In this document: in pieces, positions 32,195 through 43,639 of the stretch
How the letters are laid out: each line of letters begins with the position of its first letter
Numbering within the stretch: position 1 is the first letter of the stretch
Assembly: GCA_020746835.1 (NCBI GenBank)
Contig: JAGPNK010000002.1
Location: forward strand, 2,542,001 to 2,606,000
DNA: 64,000 bases
Reading direction: 5' to 3'
Source of the DNA: Stachybotrys elegans
Taxonomy: Eukaryota > Ascomycota > Sordariomycetes > Hypocreales > Stachybotryaceae
Notes under the pieces: model-generated
Databases searched by the model: none
What the model saw: only the letters and a program-made list of their open reading frames with translations
Told to the model about the DNA's origin: nothing
Position numbers and translations under genes: made by a program

Positions 32195-34573
32195 TTATTT
32201 CCCGGAGCTTTTCGGACTCCAAGTGTTGAAACAGATGACCACCACGCAGATGCCAGCCGCGACTACAGAGAGGCCACTGAGGACGCTTGATGTCAATGGG
32301 ACATCGGGCACCTCTGCGGAGAGGGTTAGCAGTGCCGCGCCTAGGCTTAACGCTCCAATCATCTGCACCGTGATGTAAGTACGAGGTCCCGCGCGTGGAG
32401 GGAGAAAGAGGGGGGAGGGGCTTCGACTCACGACTTGTATAGTGTTGTAAGCGACGCCGATTTTGCCGAGCGAGATGGCCGATCTCGTGAGATGGACAAT
32501 TTCATTCTCCATCTCCAGCTTTGCAGCGGCAGAGGCAATCTTCTCATCCTCGTCTTCGTGTTCGGCCTATTGAAACGCGCAGGAAAGTCAGCCAGCATCC
32601 TCGCGAAATGGACTATGAAGGCTCATTGCCTCACCTCGAGCAGCAGGTTTTTGCAGACGTCGCTAAGATCGACGAGGCGACGGTCGAGCCTGATGAGGAC
32701 CTGACGGTGGCCTCGAATGTTCTCTAGCTGCTTCCTTATACACACATCCTCGTTCATCCCCCGGCTCGCTAGCTTGTCTTGGCTCAGGCCCTGGAACATG
32801 GAGCCCCGGGGGAACCCGTCGGTTCCGATGAGGACTTCATCTAGGAACTCGTCGAGGCTTATTCTGTTCTGGCTGACGACAGAAGACAACCGAGTAAGAT
32901 TCTTCTGGTGCTTCCGAAGCCATTGCCTCAAGATCATCCTCCTCCTTGCACCTCTTAGAATTATGTCATTTGTCTGCCCAGTATTGGAAGTCAAGATGCC
33001 TTCTTGGTTCTGCGAGTATAGTTAGTTTTCATTCGGTTCGGAAGCGCAGTGGTCAGTATGAGCTACGTTGGACCAGCTGGCTCGTCCATCGTAGTAATGG
33101 TCACTTACCAATAGCGACAGATCTTGAGCCAACTTGTCAACAATATCCTTGAGATCACTCACGGACCAGCGCATGTGGTTCTCTAGAGACTGGATGAAAT
33201 AGGCGTGTGGATCCGGCTCGAAGCCTGGAATTATGGGTTTCCACACGAAAGGATCGGAATATGGCCCAACGTCTTCATCATCTTCATCATCTTCATAAAT
33301 TTCATCCATTCTCTTTGTGGTGGAGTAGAAGTCATCTGCCAGGCAATAGCCGGTCCAGCTCCCATGTCCCGGTACTATAATCAGACAGGACGTTGTATTT
33401 TCGTAGATGAAGCTGTCGTTGAAGTATCCCTGTATGCCTTCTTCACTCGCGGCGATTTCTGCGGCGAGGGATCTCAAGGAGGGAAAATCGTATCGTTGCC
33501 TTAAAGGCCTACCCTGGCTTGAGAAGGTTCTCGGATCACTAACATGCTGGCTGCTTGGCCTTGTTAATTGCAGTGTAAAGGATGGTATTCGGAAGAACAT
33601 GTCGATGTGGGAGGATTCACCGATCTGACTCGTCGTTAGGCCCAGCGCTGCGCCTTGAATCAACGGCAGAAGGCTCACCTTGACATCGATGGCTGCTTGC
33701 GGCAGAGCTGTGACATAGCCCAGTATGAGTTCATTGAGGGCGTTTCCATGCAGCGGATGGGACGTCATGATCAACGCCAATATGCTTGCTCCGTCGGGAT
33801 TTGATATGAAGCTGTTTTGGTTCAGTGATGAGAAGTAAGCCATACAAGGCAAAGTGCGTACATGCGTTGGGGGCGTTCGGTCTTGTCATTGAAACCTGTA
33901 GGTGGCTATGTTGCGTACTCAGCAATGCCTTGGTAAGAAGCAAGCATTCTCGTATACAACAAACCTTGTCGCTCATGTATCGAATGTACTCGGCGGCCGA
34001 ATCCAGACGTTTCTGCTTGCATGCGCCAGCAGTCCCTTTGCGCTGTGGAGGTTCCAGCCAGAATGCTGGCCCCGTGGTCCTGTTCTGAGGTAGATTGGTG
34101 GTGGCGGTTGGTTGGCTGTTGAGAATCGCAGAACTTCCTCGACAGAAGTCCTCGAGGTCGGCTATTTGAGCTTGGCGCAGACCGGAACTGTTCTCCACCC
34201 CGGTATCTACAAAGAATCCAATAAGCTCCTGAAGGCTGCCGGTGTTATTCACGTGTTCTGTGTAAATATGGTGCCATGTTGGGAGATGTTTGGCGACGGC
34301 CGCGCCACTGCTTCCGCTGTCGTTCCCATGGCTCTGACTCTGTGGCTGTTGGTCGAGTACGGCCAGCTCCATGCTCACGCTGGTACTTCTGGTGCTCTCT
34401 GCTGGGATACTTGACTCGTTTCCGTGGTGGCTTTAACATGTCTGATCAGCGCCCGTCTCGACTACCAAAGATGAGGACATTGTGGATTTTATTGTTGAAC
34501 TTCCCATGGCCTGTTTCTGGGTGAAATAGCAACAAAGATCGTACCTTGGAGACGTCGTCGCTCCTGAGACCAT
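32195..34573 (-). CDS. Uncharacterised membrane protein, paralog A (C-terminal two-helix)
   Basis: Eight exons on the minus strand: 34573-34545, 34409-33965, 33905-33862, 33811-33679, 33624-33109, 33009-32635, 32566-32432 and 32362-32195 (614 residues). All sums keep frame. Exon 1 is the least certain; an ATG at 34372 is the alternative start. The N-terminal half is soluble (DLEDFCRGSSAIL, PQR-IFIS-DGASI, YENTTSC). The middle has HAYFIQSLENHMRWSVSDL, then long charged helices, and the C-terminus has two hydrophobic helices. The layout recalls divergent fungal CorA-like proteins, but no GMN motif is present, so transport is unproven. Intron positions 1 to 7 correspond to those of paralog B at 37990-40347. 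Confidence 0.72.
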
Positions 34574-35219
34574 ACTACCTATCGTTCTTGATGCTTCTTG
34601 CTGATGAGCGAGGGTTTCTTGGCCTTGCTTGGATTTATGTAGTAGCATCGCTTGCTTGCTTTGCTTCAATCTTCTATCCTACAGAAGCGGGGAGTTCTAC
34701 TTATGTGTCTTACTCCTGCCAGAATAAGGCGACAGAGCACCGCCAACTGCATAACAGGCGGCAACACGCCAGAGGGTGCGTTAAATGGTGTGAAATGATT
34801 GGCTACTCATAATAGATTGGTTAGCTGTTTTGTTTGGCGCGCGCTGATCAGCCCATCCACTCCACTAGAACCTTTATTAAGCGCCGAACCCCTGTAGTCG
34901 TAGGCGGTTGCTATTCTCAGCCCGCTCACTTTTGGGCCTCTTACCCTACATATATGAAGGCATCTTGAAGACTATTGAAGTATCTGGCGAATGAATCGCA
35001 TTGAGATGAAACTAATACACGCATATAGATAGAGAAAACGAAAAGAAAGGGAAAAGGAAAAGAAAAAGGAAGGAAGGGAAAAAGCCGAATAATATAATGA
35101 TAAGACAACCCTAGTCATCATGTTTGGCCAGCAAATCATGGCCAAATACGGAACAATATCATGCATCGCAAGCCACAGCAAGAAAAGGGGAACGCATTCT
35201 GACACTCCCTACTAATTCG
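34574..35219. other. Intergenic region
   Basis: Promoter of paralog A and 3' flank of the ArgRS-like gene, both on the minus strand. Contains a purine-rich AGAAAAGG-type tract at about 35030-35085. No gene is seen. Confidence 0.45.
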
Positions 35220-37199
35220 TCACAGATTCACAGGCGTAACGCCAAGGAGTTTCAATGCATTCTCCAGGACCTGCCTTGCATTCTCGAAAAGCGCCATCCG
35301 CGCCCGGACGAGCGTCTCGCGCCCCTCGCAGTCGTGGTCCTGCTCATCGTCCAGCGTGATCATGAGCTGGTCCACGAGACGGAAGACGTAGCCCACGATG
35401 CCCGCGGGTTCCATGGTCTTGTAAGACGCGGCTGCCACGTCGGGGTACTGGGCCATGATGCGCAGTAGCTCCGTGTAGTCCTCCGTCTCCAGCTCCGAGT
35501 AGTCGAGAGAGGCATAGTCAATGTCGTCAGGGTGCTCAGACAGCACGGATAGGAGCCTGACGTAGCAGTTTTGGAAGGCTGTTCCTGTCTCGCCTTGTAG
35601 GTTCATCATGGTCTTGACGTCCCCTGAGTAGCCTGTCGTTCTTTTGTGGTTGAGGTCGTGGACTTGAAGTGCCGACAAACCTATGCTACCAAGGGTATCT
35701 TGGTCCTGTTTGAAGAAGACGTCTTCCGGGTTCTCCCCAGCCATGTACTCCTGTACCGAAGACTGGCAACGCTCCAAGTAGTCGTCGAGGAGAGCGCAGT
35801 CCGCAAAAGATGGCCCCAGCCCGGTAATTCTGGCGAAAGACACGTGCTGTATCTTGTCAGCCAGGTCCTTCCTATCCATGAGCTGTAGGGCCTTGATTAT
35901 GCGCTGAAAGTGCATCTCCTGCTCGGCCCCGGCGACATATATCATCCTGTCAAATGCATGCGCCTTATACCGGTCTAGCACGGCGGCAATATCTCGGAGA
36001 AGATACGTCGTCGTTCCATTTCGATAGCGCAGTTTCGCAGTCGCAAGACGCTTGGCATCATGCTTGGAGAAGTCGATTATCCAGAACCCTTCGCTTTCTT
36101 CATACGCCCCCTTCTCCTTGAGAACACTCTCGACTTCATCTAGGGACGCCTGAGTAACTTGCGACTCCCCCGAGTACTCATCAAACTTTATGCCGAGCCT
36201 GGCATATGAATTGATGTAGTTTGTAACAGTTGCGTCTCGGAATCGCTGCCACAGAGCAAGAGCCTCTGGCTCGCGATCCTCCATCTTCTTGAAGAAGTCG
36301 TCTCTCTCTGCAGCAATTCCATGGGACTCTATCTGCGCTGTTTCCTTGGTCTCCCCCTTGGCGGCCTTCAGCGACTCCTGCTCGGGTTTGAATGCTTCCT
36401 GGACCTGCGAAAAGACATGCAGCAAATGTCGAGCAGGGCTTGCCTGGAAGTCGTCCTCGGACGCGAACCGCTGCCACCCTGCAACCAGGAGACCAATCTG
36501 CTTGCCCCAGTCTCCCAAGTAGTTCATTCTGACCACGTTCCACCCAAACCTGTCGAATAGATTGGCGACAAAGGCACCCACCAAGGTGCTCCGCCAATGA
36601 GACAAGGTAAAGTTGCTGGCCATGTTGGGCGACGAGAACTCGATGACGATCTTGCGCTGACCCCCCTCTGGGTTGAGCTGGTCCGCCAATCCAATCGTCT
36701 CGTCATAGCCATACGAGGCTTTCCTATCGTTGATGTAAGGCAGCAATAGACGTGGCAGGGTGTTGGGCGACGAGAGCACGCGCAGGTGGATGCCATCAAC
36801 AAAGGGGCACGAGAAGGGCGGCGATCTGGGAAACTGTCGCACGCAATGAGCACCAATAGTCAGCCTCGATTGCAGTCGCTACGGCATGCTTGATTGGGGC
36901 AATAGTCATACCTTGAGTGCGAGGTCGGCGGCAAGGTCCTTGGGGGCGACATCCTTGACTCTAAGCCTCGGCGACACGACAACCAGATCACCGGCACCGG
37001 TCACGTTGGACGGCTGAATTGCATCATAGGCAACCGACCGGTCGCAGTCAATTAGCCGTTGGAGCGTGTCAGCCAGATACGCCCTAAAGATATCCTGCGG
37101 GTTGTGGACGATGTCGGCGCCGGGAAATACAGGCACGGGCGTGTCCAAGCCGGCCTTGTGAAGCAGCGCTTCCAGGCCGGTGATTGAACACGTCGCCAT
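35220..37199 (-). CDS. Arginyl-tRNA-synthetase-like protein with degenerate active site
   Basis: Exons are 37199-36912 and 36833-35220 (633 residues; donor GTATGA, acceptor GACAG). The whole length follows eukaryotic ArgRS: an N-terminal add-on domain (VHNPQDIFRAYL), SSPN, MNYLGDWGKQIGLL, YSGESQV, TTYLLRDIAAVLDR, an HVSFARITG segment, and a C-terminal anticodon-binding domain ending QVLENALKLLGVTPV. Two catalytic signatures are lost. Where ArgRS has HAGHLRST (HIGH) this protein has TLSHWRST (residues 172-179). Where MSTRKG (KMSKS-like) is expected after ITG it has LGPSFA (435-440). It is therefore probably not the housekeeping enzyme but a paralog with a changed or lost aminoacylation activity. 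It sits between two paralogous membrane-protein genes. Confidence 0.85.
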
Positions 37200-37989
37200 G
37201 GCTGTGCAAGTCAGCCGGCTCGATATCTGAGGATGTGCGAAATATTGTTGTTGTTATTGTCGTCGTCGTCCTCGCCGGGAAGGGGGGGAAAGAGGGAAGA
37301 AGGGAGTGAGGGGTCTTGGCAGGAAGCGCAAGTTGACAGGAGACGAGGGGGCTCAAGCAGTCATCTTCGACCTGCCGCAGTCGGGACGCTTTCTTCTAGA
37401 AAATAACCCTGTGAGGCTCATCTGACATGCGTCTCTTCAGGCTGCATCTGGCTGCAATATACGGGTAATGTTTGCGATGCGGCTGGGCAACCACTATGCA
37501 TGCATGATGCGCTGGCAACAAACTTCCGGCCTATCGGACGCTGCAACACATGTGACTGACCATGGGGCTCCATCCCCTCAGTTTGAAATGCCCCAGGAAG
37601 GCGTTACAATCACATGGACGGCGCTCATGACGTTCGTCTGCATATCTTGTACCTCCGCGACATCTCTTTGGCTGGCAACCAACTCTTGTGTGCTGGCCAG
37701 CTGCGCTGTGCAGCCACTTATCGTGTCTTGGCTGAACCGGTGAGGGCAGACGTCTCCACGCATATCAGATCATTGGGAGGGGAGGGGAGGGGAGGAGAGG
37801 GGAGGGGGGCGCAAGTGACAGAACTTTTGCGGCTAGGATGCATGCAGCGGATGGCAATGCCGAAGGCGTTGAAAAGGTATCTTGCCTTTTGTGTGGAATG
37901 TTACTTCTTGACGCCTGATCTACAGGCTGGACGATGCTTCGTTGGGTATCGTGAGTCATTGCCTTGCCATCCGCTTCGGCCAGAGCACG
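37200..37989. other. Intergenic region with G-rich tract
   Basis: Promoter of the ArgRS-like gene and 3' flank of paralog B. A G-run array lies at about 37776-37809 (separate entry). A short plus-strand frame (37468-37743) has no supporting features. Confidence 0.45.
37776..37809 (+). repeat. G-run array (possible G-quadruplex)
   Basis: The plus strand carries at least six runs of four or more G separated by single A or short A/G spacers (GGGGAGGGG pattern). Such an array could fold as a G-quadruplex. It lies about 580 bp upstream of the ArgRS-like start and 180 bp beyond the paralog B stop. Confidence 0.7.
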
Positions 37990-38218
37990 TCAGGCTCCCC
38001 GCCTCGCCCTTCTTCCTGCCCAGTGATTCGTGACAAGTTGAACTGCCCAAAAGACCGCAAAACAGAACAGGACGGATAGACTGCACGCGCCGGCGATAGC
38101 ACGCCTCACACCTGAGGAGCCAACGTTTTCTTTGAACAATCTGAATAGAGTGATCCCCACGTCCATCGCGGCGATAACCTATAGAGCCAGACGGCCAATG
38201 TCAGTCAAGACTCGCCAA

Positions 38219-38252
<34 letters not shown>

Positions 38253-40347
38253 TGTGTGTGTGGCGTGACCTACTTGCTGTGTGAAGTTGATCCCAATGGT
38301 GAATGCTCCCTGATGAACTGTTGTTCTCGTGTCGATGGCAATGGCATCTGTATCGATGTCCATACGTGCCATGTAGTGTTCAGTCTATCTAGGTTAAGCG
38401 ACAGACGTTTTAAGAGGGCTGATAGCGCGGAATCCTTACCTCCAGTAGGTCCTTGTAGACTAGTTGAAGCTCTTTTAGGCGCTTGTCGAGTCTGTTCAAT
38501 GCCCGGCTATGGGCCCGCATCTGAACAAAGCACGTCCGAGCCTCTTCGTCTTTGGGCAGCCCCTTGAACCAGGGGCCGTTTGGTGTTCCATCCGGTGCCA
38601 CGAGATTCTCCTCGATGAAAAGCTGCACCGTGCTTCTGTTGCTCTTGATGAGACCCGAAAGCTTGTTCAGTGTCTTCCCATGTCGCTGTATCCATTGGCC
38701 TCGAGCTCTCCTTATGCTTTGAAGTCTGGCTCGAACGCCACATTGCTCTTCTTGTTCCGGTATCCCATATTCATACTTTGCTTTAATCAGCCGATAGAAG
38801 ACATGGATGGAGCTTGAGTCAGATGACACCTACCAGAGTTCTAATGTCGTGGTTCAGTTGCTCCAGTGCGTCCTTGAGGTCATCTAGGGCGTAGCTCATG
38901 TACCTTTGTAGTGCTGTAACAAAGTAAACACGCGGATCAGTTTTATGTTGTGCAACATGGATTTTGCCGGTCGAGGGGTCCAAGCGATTGGGATCATCTT
39001 CTGCGTCCGTGTCGTTATCGACTGGATCAAGTCGTGCCACTTCAAGGTAGTAGTCGTCTGTCATGCATACTGCAGTCCAAGCACTCTCCCTATGGACCGT
39101 GACAACACAAGAAGTGGTGTGCTCATATAGAAACATGTCAGGATGGGAAACCGCCGTATCACCATGCTCGGTTCGAAGCCGAGCAGCGAGCGACTCCAGC
39201 GAGTAGTAGTCGTGGCGTCGGCGCAGAGGCGTTTTGTCGGAGAAGGTTCGATGATCAGCAATTTGCTCGCCATCACGGTTGGCTTCTTTGAGCGTGAGGG
39301 AGGGGATATGGAAGCGCATCACAATCCCAGAAATGGGATTCCCGTCGTCATTCTTTGGAATTTGTACTGTCAGATGAATCCGGCCAGGCAGAAAGGGCAT
39401 ATACTAACATTGACCTCGATGGCAGCCTGCGGCCGAATAGTAATGTGACCAAGGATCAAGTGTTTGAGCGCCGGTTGTTGGTCTGCTCGAGCAGTCAGCA
39501 TCAACGCCGCGATACTGGCTCCGTCTACGTCTGATATGAAACTGTTGCTAGTCAGTATCGTGGTGTTGTTTCGTCTTCATATTTTTCGAGCAAGGGGCTT
39601 ACTGACATGCGTTGGGGACGCTCTGAGATATCCTCCTCGTCATTGCCCTGCAATTGACACGTCAGGTTGGTGTTGAGACGTTGGAGATATGGCAGCGTTG
39701 CTAACCTTGGGCTTCAGGCTTTGGAAGAATTCCGCGGCTGATTGAGGTCGACCTGCTTTCTGTGCTTGTGTTTCTTGTGAGTAGCCGATCCAGTAGGACG
39801 GACCAACAAAGCGGTTGGAGTTCTCGCTCGTTCCCGTATTCGATGGTGGACTGTTTAGGATTTCAACGCTGCCCCGACAAAAGTCCTCGACGCTGGCGAT
39901 TTGATCCTGAGCCCTCTTGGACTCGACTTCATCCGCGGCATTGAAAAAGGTCCTGACGAAGCCTCTGTCTGCGCCATTGCTCTCCATCAAGTCGACATAC
40001 GACCTCTGAGGTTGTCTGGGGCATGGGAATTGATCACGCATATGCTTTGCCCAGCTGTCCTCGACTCTTGATGGGCCGGCGTGCATGTTTACGACGACCA
40101 AGCTGGGGGTAGGCGTGTCGCTTCGCTCGCCCTTGAATGAGCTGCCCCGCGAGGGCACGAGTCGAATGGACCTGCTCGAGAAACTAGATACGGGAGCTTC
40201 AGTTTCTCAGAATCGTCGACATGTGCTTTAGACTGACCTTTCTCCATGGTTCTGAATGTTGTCACGGCCATCAGGTTCATGCGGCGGTTCCGGCCCGTTG
40301 GGCAAGATCGGCGCCCGGGGGCTACTCCCAATCACTTTGATCGGCAT
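37990..40347 (-). CDS. Uncharacterised membrane protein, paralog B (C-terminal two-helix)
   Basis: Eight exons on the minus strand: 40347-40238, 40171-39706, 39647-39607, 39541-39409, 39352-38834, 38775-38440, 38384-38274 and 38178-37990 (634 residues). It starts MPIKVIGSSPRAPILPNGP. It shares with paralog A the SVEDFCRGSVEILNS/DLEDFCRGSSAILNS block, the PQR-IFIS exon junction, the HIPSLTL/RIPSFTL block, an [L/I]YE[H/N]TTSC motif, a YFVTAL/YFIQSL segment, and a helical C-terminal half ending in two hydrophobic segments plus a basic tail (GRRARRGA). No enzyme motif is seen. The topology again recalls CorA-like proteins without the GMN signature. The last intron carries a long dinucleotide microsatellite. 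Very likely it is a duplicate of the gene at 32195-34573. Confidence 0.75.
38218..38263. repeat. Compound (AT)n(AG)n(TG)n microsatellite in an intron
   Basis: About 11 AT, 7 AG and 5 TG units in succession, lying inside the 95 bp last intron of paralog B (38179-38273), between donor GTAGGT and branch CTGAC on the minus strand. Length changes here would alter intron size. Confidence 0.85.
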
Positions 40348-42919
40348 CTCGATTACTTTCAGCTCGGTGCCTCCAGGAGACTCGTACGATAAAGATTTGG
40401 GACTAGAAACGATATTGCTGTTAACTCCGTGATTACAAGGTGCCTCCGCGAAGAATCACTGATCCCCTTTTACTGAAAGTGAAAAGACTTAGATTTAAGT
40501 CTGCTTCGCAATACCTCACGCTGTCCACCGCGCCCGCCGTCTCCTGTTTCTGGTTGCTTCGGGGTAAAGTCATCGTGAACTGGCCCGTTGGATGTGGCAG
40601 CTAGGACATCGAGGGGTACCACAGGAGACACAGGGGTCCACGCTGATTTTCATGCCTCCTTGACCGCATCGACACTAGACGAAATTTGCCAGTTAGCTGG
40701 GAGTTCTGTTTTATGTTCCTGGTGGCGAATTATCAGCAAGTCATCTCCTGCAGCCAGCGCATAGTGGTCACGAGATGGCCGACCTACCGAATGTGCAAAG
40801 CCAAGACTCAGGAATAAGACAGTTGGGCATGAAGAGCAGGTAGCGGCTTACACAAATCCACGTATAGACGACTCTGCGCCGGTGTTGTGGACACTCATGT
40901 GGCCCTAGTCCCGACAGCTGGACTTGAGACTGGTTAGCCTTATATTGCTTACGGCGGGATGTCGTGGCGAACGGTATCAGGCAACCTCCAACCTTCAGCC
41001 TCCACGTACCGGGCGTAGTAAAAAGGCAACCGTCGTTGGGTGATAACGGATCAGGGTGCGCCTGCACGTCCCTACCACATGGGTCAACACCTTGAACCCA
41101 CACCCAATCCGGATTGGGACACCCATCTATGGTGAAAGGGCTGGCTTCATAGCCCTCGTCCGCCTCAATATCCAGAGCCTGCTGTTCATAGTTCAGGTTC
41201 GCCCAAGCTCGGATTTGTTGGTATTTGTGGGGAGACCATCTGCATAGGAGTTGCCGAGCCCATTTGATTCCGGCAGCGGCTATGCCGTCACAGTCCTTGT
41301 CCAGTGGTATATCGCCTGCGTGTTCGAACATTCCGAGGACTGGCTCCGAGTCGATCCTTCCTATAAGTCGTGACGATAATTCAACGGCAGCCAATCGGTG
41401 ACAGACAGACAAACCCAGGTAGGAATGAGGAGAGATCAAGGCGGGACAAAGTCGTAGACCAGAAAATTATCCGTGTAAGTCAAATGTGGCCTCATGTGGG
41501 ATCTCCCGTTCGTGTGCCCCAATGGGATACAGACCAGTGACTTCGAGGAGGCCCCCTCTGACGATAAAGACAATATCAGATCTATATAACGATTGGTTAG
41601 AAAAAGAAATGTGGCCGCATACCCAGGTCCTATGAAAACACAGTATTAACCACGCTGTTGAATGACCATGTCTGTACCCGAAAATGTACGACATCGAGCA
41701 ACAAGTATGAAAGAAGAAGGAAAAAGGAAAAAAGGAAAAGGAGAAGGAAAGGGACACACTGGGTAGGTAGCGATAGTACTCGGAGACCACCTACCTCCTC
41801 TATATTTAATATTCTCACCGCTTCCCTCTGTCAGGTCCTTCCTGCTTTTTGTGTGTAGTAGCGGCGGTGGAGAAGGGCAATAATAGGTAGGGTATAGACC
41901 TTGAAACCTTCTCAGTATCTGGAATCTAGAGTATTAAGAGAGAGGGGTATTTCTTCATGGGCTCACTCATCAAAAGTCATATGTTGCCGAGCAAGGAAGC
42001 GTTGCTTTCTCGTGCTATCTCGGGAAAACGGAACCTCCAGCCGCCCCAGCCGTCTGATATGATGTACAGGGTAGGCAATGTGGAATCCCCGAGCCTGTGC
42101 CGCAATGCGATGAAAGAAATCAGCGGCTCTGAGGAGGCCTCTGATGCCAATTGGCAGGAAAAACACACCTGGTTGAGGGAAGCACCAATTGGGATGCAGT
42201 CCCCCCGATGGGCTGGAAGCTGCTGGTGGGTGCTGGATGTTGGGCGTTGAGCCGTTGGGCGTCACAACCAAGCTCCACGAAAGAAGCTGGAAGGCTTCCT
42301 GGCCAAGGAGAGAGAGGGGCTATTTAACATTCAACGTCTCAAGGTGTCTGGGTCGATGACTCAAAGTCCAAAGTGGCTTCCAGAGGGGCATGGTATGTCC
42401 CTATCCAATACCATGGCGCTGAATTTGCGAGGTCATCATCATGACCTGTTTCCCCCCTTGGGAATGGCATCAATAAGTGAAGCGGGAAGGTTCGTATCAT
42501 GCATGTATGCATATGTATGTACGCCGTCTTCCAGAGTGGGCGATAATAGCCTCCCGACCGTACTTACAAGTACACTAAAGTATGTACTTGGCGTAGTATA
42601 GACCCAACCAAATTACCTTTGACAAGAGCTCAATACTACTACCTAGTAGAGGTAGATTGGTACTTATGTACCTTTATTATTAATATAGATGTAGCTAGCT
42701 TGAGGCTTCAGGAATCCTCCTTCTGATGGTATGCTCGCTGTCAGCTAGAGCTCCCTTGTGAGCGGCAGCGGTTCTGATATTCGACATTCTAGGGATGCCC
42801 GACCTTCGTCGGCAGCTGCGGCAGTCAGGTTGAAACCTTGAGCCTCTGACTCGAGCAGTAACACATTGATTGGACGGAACAGGCTTCTTTATCTGGAACC
42901 TTTCCGCAAAAGGGACAAG
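40348..42919. other. Large gene-poor region
   Basis: Promoter of paralog B and 3' flank of the NADase gene with 2.5 kb between. One minus-strand frame (ATG at 41331 to 40768, about 187 codons) is moderately protein-like near its start (CDGIAAAGIKWARQLL) but has no domain and ends poorly. Another minus-strand frame at 41963-42271 is weaker. Small hairpins (GGTAC-TTAT-GTACC and a CTACC/GGTAG pair) occur at about 42635-42675. No gene is called. Confidence 0.4.
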
Positions 42920-43639
42920 CTAGATGCCGCACCCGTTCTTCTTCCCATCAGTCAAGATCTCTGGGTCCTCTCTCTGCAGAAAACCTTGGGTGAGCAAGTC
43001 GTTGATATTCGTGCTGCCCGTAAAGAACTGCGTGCCAAGTCCCGGCTGCCCGAACCACGGCCTGATGGGCCCCCCAACAACAGTCAGTGGCTTGACAACT
43101 CGGTAGATGTGGTAGTCGTAGGGGAAGTTTGGTGTAGAAGCGTTGGTGTTGAGATTGGAAGGGGGAAGTGCCCGCTGTGAGAAAGGGGCGTCGGCAGCTG
43201 AGACAAATCTCCCTGCAACGTCGGGTCAATGACGGCTGTTTGCATACCATGCTGCAGACCTACCTCCTTCACCCCCGAACCGGTCCACCAGCGTCCCTGG
43301 CTCTAGAACCGTGGTGCCATTGATCCCGTTGCTATCTGTATTGAGCTGAAACCCGTTCTGCTCAGGAAATATCCACCTGTTGTCCGCGGTGGACCACCAC
43401 TTGTCGAGGAACTGGCCGGGTGTCAGCCCTCCAAAGCGGTCGTAGCTTGCTGTGAGTGTGCCGAGCGGCAACTTCCGTGGGAGGACCCTGGGACCGAGGC
43501 GCTGGTCGTTGCAGATGTACATTTCCGAGCCCGAGCCCCCGTTGATGGTGCCTCTGCAGTCGCATAGTGTTCTGCTAAGGGTTGAAGCCGAAGCAGAGAG
43601 CACGAAAAGGGGCCATACGAGTGCCGTGAAGAGTTTCAT
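42920..43639 (-). CDS. Secreted TNT-domain NAD glycohydrolase
   Basis: Exons are 43639-43264 and 43212-42920 (222 residues); the 51 bp intron has donor GTAGGT and acceptor TTGCAG. Residues 1-20 form a signal peptide, and there are several Cys residues in the first 50, so secretion through the ER is expected. The rest matches the fungal TNT-fold (DUF4237) NADases known from conidial surfaces of Aspergillus. Visible elements are a CDCRGT start, a YDRFGGLTPGQF block, an LVDRFG block just before the intron, and a QPGLGTQF block near the C-terminus. The family hydrolyses NAD(+) to nicotinamide and ADP-ribose and is thought to act in competition or infection. The gene appears intact; no immunity-factor gene is evident next to it. 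Confidence 0.85.

Noticed and set aside
35220..37199. Calling this gene housekeeping ArgRS
   Set aside because: Overall similarity is strong, but both ATP-site signatures are altered, so a plain ArgRS label would mislead.
32195..40347. Calling the paralogs CorA magnesium transporters
   Set aside because: Topology is suggestive, but the GMN motif after the first helix is absent and no other transporter signature is visible.
40768..41439. A 223-codon minus-strand frame upstream of paralog B
   Set aside because: The first in-frame ATG leaves about 187 codons, the ending is not protein-like and no family is recognised. It is mentioned only in the intergenic entry.
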